From Tomocerus qinae (lineage: Eukaryota > Arthropoda > Collembola > Entomobryomorpha > Tomoceridae), in contig CM034547.1 in the NCBI GenBank assembly GCA_020055645.1, positions 40,961,909-41,025,908 of the forward strand: a stretch of 64,000 nucleotides of DNA, given 5' to 3'. Positions within the stretch are counted from its first letter, which is position 1. Each line of letters opens with the position of its first letter. A program made the position numbers and the translations under genes. Positions 31,898 to 42,775 of this stretch are shown piece after piece. A model generated the notes under the pieces. The model searched no databases. It was given only the letters and a program-made list of their open reading frames with translations, and had not been told where the DNA came from.

Positions 31898-33250
31898 TCT
31901 GATCTATCTACACAGTGGCGGTCGAAAAATTTAGTTTAATTTTTTTCAATTAAATTTTTCAAAGAAAATTTAGACATTTGATTTAAAATTTATTATTTAA
32001 AAATTGTAGAATTTTATGTATTTTAATTAAGTTTTATTTTAATAATGGGAACACAATTGTAATTTCAAATCTTTATTTGTACATCCCATTTAAAATTTGT
32101 TTTATAAAAGAATTAATTTTTCAAGAAGTTAAGAAGTTATGTCCAAATTTTAGATTAGAAGTATTAGAACTAAATTTTTAAATAGTTAAAATTCAAATTG
32201 GGATATTTAGTAAATAAACGAAAAGGGCCTTTGGAAACTTTGCTACGTCCCTGGCATCCCGTGGCGAGCATCGTGGCAAACAAAGTCCAAATGTCCAGGA
32301 AAAAGTGATTATGAAAGCAGGATTAGGAAAGAATTCCAGAATAATTTATGCAACTACGCAGTTCTCATACATTGCTTAATACCCACAGCAAGTCTCTTCG
32401 TAACGACAAAAAAATTCTTGTAAAAATCTCTGGAGTAGAAAAAAGTGGATTTGGCAACTTGAATGAACTTGGTTTGACAATAATAACCACCTACTTGGGT
32501 TTCTTCACTCTACGAGAATGACTATAGTCTAGAAAAAACCGGACCCCAACAAAAAATGAAGGAGAGTCTATCCACACCTATTAACGGATTTAGATCTAAA
32601 ATATTCTTCATCAAAATATTTCAATCTAATAATTAGAATAACTTACGTTTTTGCTAAATTTAAAATAAATTTAATTTCCCAAGATTAAATGCATTTTTAA
32701 TATAATGTTGAAAAATAAATTCGAATAGTATTAAAAAATTAATAAAGAAAAGTATATAATTAAAATAATTTCCATTTTATGAATAATTTATTTAAACTTA
32801 TTTTTAAAGTTTAAAAATTTCGACATGTACAATATTTCTGTTAAATTAATGATTCAATTAAAATTTTATTGTTTAACTTTATGGCTTTAATTTAATTCTG
32901 AGTAGTGCGAATGTTTTTGTGACACGAGGCAAAGATGAAAAGGACGCACCTTTTCTGTTTGTAGATAATAATAACAAGTGCAATGAAACATTCAAGCACG
33001 AACTCTGAAGAAGTAAACAAATTATAAATTCATGGCTAATGATTAAGTAACGACTTTTTTGGAGGTGAAGGCTCTATGAGGAAAATTGAAACAAAGCAAA
33101 CCAAAAGATTCTATTTAATTACATATTATTTAATGCTAATATGGATTTACAAATAAACTATTCCAATTATTATATATTTTTATAATTATTACTTATTATA
33201 TTCATTTATTATTTTTTAAGAAATTTTACAAATATTTTGGAATGAAACGA

Positions 33251-34923
33251 TTAATATTGGTAAGCGACTCTCATTCTTTCTTTGATGTGCTCACCGGCCG
33301 TTTTGTGCCCTGCAGTCGGGTATTTGGTATTAGGTTGAACGAGTTGTGATTTCAGAGGAGAGACGACTGTGGAGTCATCAGGGGCGTAGAAATAGGCAAA
33401 AGAGTAGCGCGGAATTCGTCTCCTCACTTCTTCTGTCGGGATTATCACTCGGTGCAACTAAAACCCAAAATATAATTTGATTTCCACCGTCAAAGGAATA
33501 ATCCCAGTAATTCTTACCGTCGCTGGAAAATAGCCACAAGTCCAAAATTCTAAAAGGTCTCCAGTATTCACTAGAATAGAACCGGGAATTGGCGTTGCGG
33601 GTAGCCAATCTCCATTTGCAGTTTTCACCTATTTAAAATTAATAATAAATAAAAATAAAAGAAATTTACTTCCTCGAAAAATTATTTACGCTAACTCAAA
33701 AGTTTTAAATAAATTTTCCCAAATTGCCCCAAGCACCGTAATTGCTAAATACTTGTACTTGATGGATATCTTGTTGGAGTAAATAAAGCTTACCTCCAAT
33801 CCTCCGATGTCATCTTGGAAAAGCAAAGTCAGAATTTCGTAGTCTGTATGTTCTGCACACCGAACTGTGTTTTCTGGGATTTCCGTATGTTGTGGGATGG
33901 CTGGATAGTAAATACTTCTCAGGTCGCAATTGTTATCAATGTGCTTCTTTTCCAAATGACTTGAACATTTTATCAAATAATCCGGATCTTCCAACTTGAG
34001 GGAAACCCCGACGAGTCTCAGCAATTTCCTCATCAAAATGTTGCAGCAACTTTCAAATTTTTCAATCACAGACTTATAGTCGGGAATCTCGTCCGGGTAA
34101 ACTCGGTTGTGGCCAGTCACGTCAAAACATTCTCGCAGTTCAAACACCGAATTCGGATGCAATCTGACAACAAAAATAAAAGCTGCTTAAAAGTTGATCT
34201 TAAGGGTCAAAAATTAATAAAAACTTAATTAATTGATTAATTAAGGTGTAAAGTAAATATTTGTGTGGTTACAAATAATTTTGCAAAACATTTACTACAA
34301 ATACTACAAAACCCATCAAAATGTGTCTGAGGGTCGAAAAATACGTAAAAATGCTTTAGGGGTCAAAAATTTAAAAAAGTTAAAATTTGATTAAATAAAA
34401 TAAAAATTAATTTTGTCAAAGGATTCCTTAATTTCACAAACTATTTTAAGGGATAAAAAATAATAGCAAATTGCTTCAGAAGATTAAAAATTGATTACAA
34501 ATTATTTCAAGAATAGAAAAAAACTTGATTAAAAACACAACTTTTATAATATTGACAAAAAATATGCAGACTCAGACTGAAAAACCTACAATTCTTGACC
34601 GGGTCGAACAAATCCGTGAGGTTGTTTGGCTGTCTTGGAATATTTCAATTTCGTCTCAAGTGGAAACGAAAAAAATGTTTTATTTTGCTCAAATGCTTTC
34701 TGGACCTGGAATAATTGAAAAGAGAAATAGAAAATGAGCAACAAATAAACGTCAATAATGTTAAAGGACTAACAACTTTCTCGGGAACTTTATGATTGAC
34801 CAAATACATGAATCCAACTTCGTTCAGGGCTTTCCCGATTTGACTTGCAATTTCAATTTCTGTTTCGGGTAGGCATTTTTCGGACCAAAGGAGTGACAAA
34901 TCAATTATCGGGATGTTCTTCAT
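33251..34923 (-). CDS. 2-oxoglutarate/Fe(II) oxygenase, isopenicillin-N-synthase-like, 317 aa
   Basis: Exons (minus): 34774-34923, 34590-34705, 33794-34163, 33518-33628, 33251-33457; all GT-AG, 318 codons. Starts at 34923 with the family's N-terminal IPIIDLS motif, followed by VGFMYLVNHKVP. The catalytic double-stranded beta-helix shows the iron ligands His and Asp in AEHTDYEILTLLFQD, the distal His in LHRVIIP, and an RYSFAYFYAPD segment with the Arg-x-Ser that binds 2-oxoglutarate. Length is normal for the soluble plant/fungal-type (DOXC/IPNS-like) class. No signal peptide, so probably cytosolic. Substrate cannot be inferred. Confidence 0.9.
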
Positions 34924-36735
34924 TGTTGGCTCGATTATAATAGTCTGCTAAGTTAAATATGTTGCTGCTTACTGCGTGATCAAAGAAATGCAAGCTAGAA
35001 GCCAGGGATGGAAAATAATTTTTCTTTTTGTATTGACTTTGTAGGGAAAAGGTTAAACATGAAATTAAAAATAAAATCCGGCCATGAAATTTTATTGCGT
35101 TCAAAAAAATGTTAAATCCGTTTTTAGATTCGGAAAACCAATTAATTTATCTAAATAATTTAAATATTTCGAATCACCAGCCTTTAATACAATTTTTAAT
35201 TACAAAGCCATAACTTTATTAAGTTCATGAAAATGCATTTAACTAGCGCAATTTAATTATATCTACATTAAATAATCATTTATTGGAAATAAAGGTCCGG
35301 GAAGGGAACCCTGTGGAAGGCCTCCGGAATGGGAAAAGTAATAAAAAGCAATGAGAGTTGTGTGACAAATTCATTTTTATTTTAAACAGTTTATTCCATG
35401 GTCGAAATGTTTGTAAAGCTGCCAAAGTCGAGAGAAAGATTCAAGTAGGTCGAGTGAAGGAGATTAAAGGTTATCACCTTCCGATTGATTATTGAGTCAA
35501 CTTTTATGGATCCCTCCGCTTCCATCCCATTACTAAGTCATGCACTCAGACAATCCTCCTTTCCTACAACTTAACAGCATTTTCCCTTTTCAGCCCAACT
35601 TAACTTTCAGTCCAGGGACAAAAATATCCCAAACCAACTATGTTAAAATTGCCAACAAAAACTTTTGACCTGCTATGTCAAAATTATTTATTTCATTTTT
35701 AAAATTTTTGCATATTTTGGTTACATAAAATGATATTTAAATTTTCTTTTTTAACTTTCCCTATTTTTTTATTTGTTAATTTTTTTCAATTCATTTAATT
35801 CATTCATTGTAAAAGCGAATTTTCTATAATAATTTTATCAATTTATAATTTAATTAAGGTTATTATACATAAATTTTGATTTTATTAATTCAACAAAATA
35901 TCATAGCTCTATAATGTAATCAATATCTATCTAATAAAACTTTTCTCTGTAGAAATAATGACGTCACTAGATATTTGACACATTATTTTATATTTGCCTA
36001 GATGCTAAAAATAAAAAAAATAGTAAAAAATAAAATGTGGAGTGTAATTATTTATGAAAAATGGAATATTTATTTAAACCCGGGGCGGATTGAGTAGAAT
36101 TGGAAGAAGAGTCTCATAAACGAGGAAAATGTTCGTCTTTTGTTTGTGTGTTTATTTCTTTTAGTCGACACTCTAGTCTAAGTGGTTGCAATTTGGAGTC
36201 AAGTAGAGAAGCAAATCCCATCGCTTTGCTAGTTCACACGGCTACTTCTTTCTTGGTGGATGGACTTTTCCTCTCCAAGGTTTGACTGCACCAACTCTGC
36301 AAGCACGTAGTCAGGAAATTGTCCAAATGCACCATTTAATATTTACAAAAATACCATTTCTAAAAAAATGTATTTAAAGGAATTTTAGGGGCTGTCGCCC
36401 CCGCCAAATCTACCTCAATGGATTCGGAATTAATTCTAATTCTCCGTTAGTTGTGTAGCTGCACCAATTTCTCGCATGTAGCCAGGAAATTATAATATAT
36501 TCCTAAATACCAAAATATTTCCAATTTTTGAAAATTCATAATCTGATGGGATTTAGGGACTCCCACCTACCTTCACCAAACATTCATTCAAAAAAGTAAT
36601 GTAAGCCATTTTGAAAAAAATTGATATTTGTAATTTTTTTAAATGTAGGAAATAAATTTTCAGAAAGTGAAGAATAAATGGAATTAGAAATGTTTTATTT
36701 GCAATAGTTTTGTAGAGAAGAGAGCGTTGAGTGAG
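34924..36735. other. Gene-free, AT-rich
   Basis: Nothing supported except G/C-rich patches (GGGGCTGTCGCCCCCGCC near 36389) resembling ends of degenerate repeats seen elsewhere in the window. Confidence 0.45.
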
Positions 36736-36782
36736 TATAATTAATATGATGGAAAAGACGGAGATTCGGAAGAGGAGAATGG

Positions 36783-37390
36783 GTGGTTGAACGGCCGAAG
36801 ACGTCACAATTCTTGCGTATATTGCAAAACGGAAGAGAAATGCCTACAATGGATGGAGATCAGCCATGCACGGGAGACTGCAACGTCCTATACAGATATA
36901 TGTCTATGTGCTCAAAGATCCGGATACATATTCTCTTTCTGTTTTCACTGCAGTCTTTTCTTGGCACTTGCTCACCGAACTACTTCTTCGTCTCCTCCTC
37001 ATCCTCCATATCCTCGTAAGTACATCCTCCCTTCATTTTTAAAACAATAACCTCAATATTAACCAACCTTAGTTAACGTTTCGAGCTGTAATCTTATTGA
37101 TTAATTAATACTAATTCCATCTTTTTACGCAATCATCGATTTTGTCACATTCCAACATAATAATAATAATAACAATAAATTGTTCCCCTTGTTATTATGT
37201 TATTATTATTATAAACTGTGAGACGGGCAATAAAAATAAAATGTGAATTTGTAGAGATGTGCGGTTGAAAAGATTGCCCGATGACGACCAATTCGCGGCC
37301 AGCACCGAATTCCGAGATTTCTTTGTGATGGATGGCGCCGTCAAGTTACTAAACCAAAAACTTAAATCGACCGTCACTCACTCATTCTGA
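36783..37390 (+). CDS. Possible upstream coding exons before the 62-aa microprotein
   Basis: A G+C-rich exon-like block ends at a strong donor (TATCCTC/GTAAGT at 37015/37016). A second block begins after TTTGTAG (37255) and encodes, in the frame that continues the first, DVRLKRLPDDDQFAASTEF and so on to TGA at 37388-37390. Two frames are open in the first block, so the protein is uncertain. The TGA lies one base before the ATG of the next small gene, so this could be the 5' leader ORF of the same transcript. Confidence 0.3.
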
Positions 37391-37391
37391 A

Positions 37392-37932
37392 ATGGACTCA
37401 GGCGCTTATTACACCATTCTCATCATCATTCTCTGCATTGCTTTAGGTTAATTTAATTTAATTACTAAATCATGTTTTAATTAATCAATATCTTTATTTC
37501 ATTTCACGACAAAAACAAATAATTTAATAATAACCTGCAAATTTTTAAATATTAAACAAAACCATAAAAACAAAATTAAGCTTTACTGGTGGGAAAAACA
37601 ATTTTATTAATTAAAAAATTGGTGTAAAATTTATTTAAAAAATTAACAGAAAAACGGACAATTAAATCAAAATACATTTTTTAAAAGCTTAGCAAAATTA
37701 ATCCTTAAAAACTAAATTAATTAATATTAGAAAATTTTTTAAATTAGGTGTAAAATTTCCTTAAATATTTAATTAATTAAAATAAAATTTTTGAATAGTT
37801 TTGCTGTCAATAATCGGAGCGTACGTGTGCTCGGTTTGCATATGTTCGTTCGTGTATTGCAAGACGTTGCAGTCTCCGCCGACGACAAAGAGTGCGGAGA
37901 GTATCCATTCTTCTATCATCCTCACCGTTTAG
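37392..37932 (+). CDS. Cys-rich single-pass membrane microprotein, 62 aa
   Basis: Exons 37392-37446 and 37799-37932 (TTAG/GTTAAT donor, GAATAG acceptor), 63 codons with stop TAG at 37930-37932. The peptide begins MDSGAYYTILIIILCIAL and continues with a second hydrophobic stretch, then a juxtamembrane cysteine cluster of pattern CxxCxCxxxxC and a short Ser/Thr-rich tail. One long transmembrane segment is expected. Homologues are not recognised; the layout recalls small Cys-rich membrane peptides that are palmitoylated or regulate a larger partner, which is only an inference. Confidence 0.55.
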
Positions 37933-38612
37933 CCGTCTTTTTCTCACCCAACTCTGACATTCCAAGAATTATTAAAAGTGCCAAATTTTTAATTTAGGGA
38001 TGATTAATAAAAAGAAGTAGATGATTTGTTAGTCGACACGTAATTCTCACTCTCTCTCACATCACAATCTCTTTCAAATATTCAATTGTAGCCACAGAGT
38101 ACCCGAAAGTCTCATCTATAGAGATCCCGAAAGTCTCTTGTTCTAATACTTAAGTCCTTTTACTGATTTGCCTGTTGCTGTGTGGCGGGAGCGTCGTTTG
38201 GTGTCAACCAATTCATGGAGTTGCCTTATTGCACTTAAATTTCCGTCACTTTTCTACCAAGAAATTTACGAAAATTTAAAAATTGTCATTCCGTTGTAGC
38301 TGCATGTCAAAATTGTGATACTTGATTTCTTATTAATAAACTTGCGTGTCAACTTTTTATTCAACATTCTTTATTCCTTCACGTGAATTAATATTATCGA
38401 CTAATTAATAATCATTCATCTTAAATTTAACTGTTTGGGAATAACAAATTATTTTTAGTCGGTAAAAGCTTTCACCAGAAAGCATAAATTTAATTGCTAT
38501 AGGAATGTATGCCAAAATTTATTTCACCAGGGGCACTTTTCTTGTATAGTACCATTTGCAACTTTTAATTGTCAATATTAGTGCTAATATTTTTACATAT
38601 GAAAATTGCAGT
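37933..38612. other. Gene-free stretch
   Basis: AT-rich with a few isolated G+C-richer patches (38150-38230) but no open frame or repeat I can support. Confidence 0.4.
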
Positions 38613-39092
38613 TATTGTTACCACAGCTCAACGTTTAAGTACAGGGCAAGACAGGATCCATTATCGTCATATAAACAGTAAAATTATTGACTTTTGTCGA
38701 AGTCAGAGCTGTCCGCCGTAAGGCCTATGCTAAAGTGTAAACAACGTATGTGAGGCTGTCACAACGTCCTGCCCTGTGAGAAAGTCATTTTGGATAAATA
38801 TCATCTCTGTTTCCATAGGGGTGTGAAAATCAAATTGGTCAATCTCCCTTTAAGTTTACCAATTTAATCTGTTTTTTACACCCCTATGGAAACAGCCTAG
38901 AGATCATATCCAAAATGACTTTCTCACAGGGCAGGACGTTGTGACAGCCTCACATACGTTGTTTTCAATTTAACATAGGCCTTACGGCGGACAGCTCTGA
39001 CTTCGACAAAAGTCAGTAATTTTACTGTTTACATGACGATATAATGGATCCTGTCTTGCTCTGTACTTAGACGTTGAGCTGTGGTAACAATA
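38613..39092. mobile_element. Foldback element F (copy 2), nearly complete palindrome
   Basis: The terminal TATTGTTACCACAGCTCAAC (38613) and its complement ending at 39092 start arms of about 230 bp. Inner arm sequences (AAGTCAGAGCTGTCCGCCG, CCCCTATGGAAACAG and complements) pair across the centre. Same family as 10829-12030. No frame and no obvious target duplication. Confidence 0.85.
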
Positions 39093-39131
39093 GCTCTCAA
39101 CTTCATTTGCTTTTCCAATTTTGAGGTATTA

Positions 39132-39181
39132 CCAAGGAGCTTGGACGGCTACTGTACTATGGCAACGTCCATGCTCCTTGG
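39132..39181. mobile_element. 50-bp bare hairpin with CCAAGGAG ends and 6-bp duplication
   Basis: CCAAGGAGCTTGGACG and CGTCCATGCTCCTTGG form a stem with an 18-base loop, flanked by GTATTA at 39126-39131 and 39182-39187. It is a minimal relative of the 10128-10377 and 31575-31897 elements. Confidence 0.75.
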
Positions 39182-39631
39182 GTATTACAATTTTGGATTT
39201 AATAAAGCCCTATAATTTGTCTCTGGCAAAATTGACTGTGGTTTTTAGACTAATTTTGTCATTTAAAATTTTCATTAATTTTCTGCCAAAATTCACCAAA
39301 ATTAATTTAATAGTCAACATAAAAAATGTCTTAAAACATCAAAAAATGAGCCAGGAAAATTATTGAAATTAACGACACTTTGAAGTTTTTATGATTTTAT
39401 TTTGCATTCTATCAAAGCTACTACAACTATCATTAAAATTAATTAGCTATATCACACAAGATTTTGCAAAAAGGTACGTTTGGATCTACTCGGATATTAC
39501 TCGCCCATTTACTCCACAAGTTATCCGTCTGCAAAAAAAATTAATAGTTAATATTTAAATTTATTATTGCTACACAGAAGTTAAGGTCACAAATAAATGT
39601 TATTATTATCGACTTTAAGGGAAGTGTCTGT

Positions 39632-40014
39632 GGGCAACGGGCAAATTATTCTGACTATCATATTGCCTCTTAACTTTTTTTGCAGCAAAAGAATCAACTC
39701 AAAAACCAATAGACCTACAAAAAAGTTTAAATTGGGAAACAGATCCTCCACAATCTTCTGCATTCGGCTCCGAAAGAATATTTCAAACATATTGGTCCAA
39801 TCTGGAGATATAAACGTTTTAGTGCGGAATTTGCAATTAATCGCAACTACAGAGAAAAGTTTAAAATATTCTTTCGGAGCCGAATGCTGTAGGTTATGGA
39901 GCATCTTTTTCCCTATTTAAACTTTCTTGTAGCTCTTTTGGTTTTTGAGTTGATTCTTTTCCTGCAAAAAAAGTTAAGAGGCAATATGATAGTCAGAATA
40001 ATTTACCGGTTGCC
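39632..40014. mobile_element. Palindromic MITE, about 380 bp
   Basis: GGGCAACGGGCAAATTATTC (39632) pairs with its complement ending at 40014. Internal arms TTCGGCTCCGAAAGAATATT and TCAACTCAAAAACCAA also have complements. Frames on either strand are chance. Confidence 0.75.
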
Positions 40015-40102
40015 AACGTACGTCCTACTTAAGTTAAATATAAATATATTTTCAAATACAAATATTGTTTGCATCCATTTATTTTTTAGTTTTAACCCTA
40101 AC

Positions 40103-40138
40103 CCAGAAGCATAAACTGTAGTCAGTTTATGCTTCTTG
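40103..40138. mobile_element. 36-bp bare hairpin of the CCAAG family
   Basis: CCAGAAGCATAAACTG, a 4-base loop and CAGTTTATGCTTCTTG: the same terminal repeat as 31575-31897 reduced to its ends. Direct repeats ACCCTAAC flank it (40095-40102 and 40139-40146). It lies just downstream of the stop codon of the 82-aa gene. Confidence 0.7.
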
Positions 40139-40141
40139 ACC

Positions 40142-40479
40142 CTAACCGAGCTGGTGATGCCCGCAGGGATCGAAAAAGTCCCACATCAATAATTGCCGAT
40201 TTTTATCACGATTATCGTCGCCTTGACGTAAGTACATTCGATCGGCATAACAAAGTCCAAAAAACGACAATACGGAGACGGAGACCTTAAATAAATATTT
40301 TAACATTATTATAAATTTCAACTAAACATTAAAATTAATTAAAGCTAAAGTAATTAAACTACAAATTTTAATACCATTAACGGTTTCGGCTTTAAGGCGA
40401 CCTGTTCCGATGTTTTGAAGACATTAACGATCTTTAATAAATTGATAAAATTGGGGCGTAAAACAACAGTGGCGCTCAT
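40142..40479 (-). CDS. Small single-TM protein, 82 aa (mitochondrial subunit-like)
   Basis: Exons (minus) 40375-40479 and 40142-40285, GT-AG, 83 codons. The Arg/Lys-containing N-terminus without acidic residues (MSATVVLRPNFINLLKIVNV) could be a mitochondrial presequence. A short hydrophobic helix (VSVSVLSFFGLCYA) and a charged tail ending WDFFDPCGHHQLG follow. The size and layout resemble accessory subunits of inner-membrane respiratory complexes, but I do not recognise which. A possible AATAAA for this strand lies near 40079. An extra exon-like block at 39452-39529 (minus, 25 sense codons then TAA) does not join in frame and is left out. Confidence 0.55.
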
Positions 40480-41640
40480 CTTATTTCAACAAAATTTAAT
40501 TACTATTCTGGAAAAATTAATTAATAGATTATTAAAAACATAAAGTTGATTGTAAAGTGAATTGCAATTAATTAAGTTTATGAAATACTAATGAAAATAA
40601 AACTACGCATTAACAGAAAATTAATTTTGTAAATATATAAAAGTCAAAATCTCGCGGGTCTATTTATCATGATTTAAACAACGCTTAGTCTGCCTCCAAA
40701 AATTCCGAAACCAAACAAAATAAAGATAAAATAATTTACTATTTCACCAAAAATGGTACTCAAACATTTTAAAATCCAAAAATTTGACATTTTCATTTTC
40801 ATGATTTAGGGATATTTTACTCAGAATATAATGCCAAGTAATACCAAGAGGTCGGGTACCAAGTTTTTTGTTGGTTAAAGTTATAACCATGAAACTTTCG
40901 GTCAATTATTTTGACCTTTTGGAACTTAAAACCGATTGCAACCCATTTTGGCCGTTGAAACTAGTATGTTGCCACTATTTTAATCCTTTTAATATTTTTT
41001 TATCCTTTTTCTGGAAAATTATTCCGACCACTTGTAATAATAACTTAAATCCGACACTAAAGAATAGTTTTAAACAATAACAATAAAATAAGTTATGCAA
41101 TAAATTAAATAAATGAGTTATGCAATAAATTAAATAAATAATATTTGAAAATAACTTTCGAAGAATTTAATGACTTTTATAAATGAACTAGTTGCGTGTC
41201 GTTTATTTTTAGAACTGAGTCTTTCATTCGATCGGATTACAAAAGGAAGAAAAGGTTTTATTTTACAATCAACTCGGAAGTGATTTAAAATGAACTTAGA
41301 GTGTCTGTCATTGTCATTAATCTTCCGCTTTCTTTTAGTCTGTCAACCATCCAAGAAGTATATTTTTTGTAATTTAGTATTTGGTGGTAAGATTAGACTT
41401 GAAAATTAAATTTAAAGTAGACCAAAAGACTGAAAATAAGTTTTCAATTGCAAAAATAAATCTATGAATTATAATTTTTATTTTTTTAAACTTAAAAATG
41501 TTACAAAAGAGTTGACTACATGAAATGTGATTAAATGGAAACAAAAAGAAAGCGAAAGTTGTGAGTTTTCTGAGAGTGTGAGTTGGAGCGTGTCGTGAGT
41601 TGCTGTTTTTGGAATTCTCTTTTCATTATGTAACTCCATC
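40480..41640. other. Gene-free stretch
   Basis: AT-rich, upstream of two divergent small genes. No supported repeat. Confidence 0.4.
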
Positions 41641-41646
41641 TCGACT

Positions 41647-41655
41647 TATAAAAAG
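41647..41655 (+). promoter_or_regulatory. TATA box of the glycine-rich protein gene
   Basis: TATAAAAAG lies 53 bases before the start codon, with a pyrimidine-rich initiator-like stretch (CACTCCACTTGTCGCAATTC) about 25 bases downstream. Confidence 0.75.
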
Positions 41656-41707
41656 GACTCCTCACTCCACTTGTCGCAATTCACTCTCATTCACCAAATC
41701 ACTAACA

Positions 41708-42775
41708 ATGAAGCTAACACTTGTCAGTCATTTCTTCATTTTTATTAATATTACTTTTATATTTCAACTCGTTTTATTCCTTATTCAATTTTTATAAAAT
41801 TTTTACTCATAAATAATATTTTTAATTTTTAGTTTACTTTCGTTATTTCTTATTTCAACATATTTACATTTACTTTTCATTTTTAAATTTTCACTTTACA
41901 AGTTTTTTTTGGTTTTATAAAATTGTTTTATTTAATAATCACATTAAATTTCTAAATTTATCTATTTTTAGACTTTTTGCATGTTGGCCCTTGTGGCTCT
42001 GACCAATGGGACAAAATACAAAGGCGGAGGTGGAGGCGGAGGCGGAAAGCGAGTCGTAGTAATTAATACGACTTATCAAGGGGGACACGGAGGAACTGGA
42101 GGAACAGGAGGACATGGTGGGTATGGAGGCGGAGGAGGAACTGGAGGGCATGGAGGTTATGGTGGCTACGGAGGTCAGTTTAATGCTATTTTATTTACTT
42201 TTTCTGTTCAAGTTCGTTATATCATTATTTTAATAATTTTAGGCGGAGGAGGCCGCGGTGGGACAGGATACGGTGGTCACGGAGGTTTGTCTAACTCATA
42301 AATTTAATAGCACCATAAATTTAACTTTTTCTGGTTTTGGCTTCAAAATAAATATAATTTAATTTTAAAATTTTAATCCAATATATCAATTTATATTTTA
42401 AAAGACACCCACCACTTTTATTTCAAATTATTTCTTAAATTGGCTTAAAATAACTTAAATTATTTTCAAAATCTAAACTTTCTTAAGTTTATTTTTAATT
42501 TTCTAATTTTTAAAGAATTTCAACAACATTGACTTTTAAAAATCTGTTTATAAGTTATAAAATATTTTAAAACTTTCATTAAAACTTTGTTATATTTAAT
42601 TGCTCAACATTTTATTTCAATTTTGTTTGTTTTGACTAAAGGACATGGAGGTGGCGGCTACGGCCACGGCGGAGGACATGGTTAGTTAAGAATATTATTT
42701 AATTCGTTAAAATGGGATTATAGAGATAAAAATGATTTTTTTTGATCAGGAGGAGGTTACGGATATGGGAAATGA
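41708..42775 (+). CDS. Glycine-rich secreted protein, 107 aa
   Basis: Exons 41708-41722, 41972-42173, 42243-42284, 42642-42680, 42750-42775; all GT-AG, 108 codons. The 15-base first exon (MKLTL) splices to complete a signal peptide, MKLTLTFCMLALVALTNG. The mature part is TKYKGGGGGGGGKRVVV, then tandem GGH/GGY/GGT triplets to the end (GGGYGYGK). Exons 3 and 4 are 42 and 39 bases, in the same phase, and look like duplicated GG(H/Y) cassettes. AATAAA at 42917-42922. Gly/His/Tyr repeats resemble arthropod cuticle proteins or antimicrobial glycine-rich peptides; the sequence does not decide. Confidence 0.85.

Larger units (their letters stand above)
28694..33250. other. Gene-free 4.5-kb interval rich in repeats
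   Basis: No supported gene. It contains the second hairpin module (29088), a GC palindrome (29310), a Helentron-like tail (near 29905), a possible hAT-like element (30419-31541), a degenerate 30-bp repeat and a CCAAGAAG element (31575-31897). Confidence 0.55.

Noticed and set aside
39452-39529. Exon-like block (minus strand) following a TTTGCAG acceptor
   Set aside because: It cannot be joined in frame to the neighbouring 82-aa gene without an immediate stop, and no other partner is seen.
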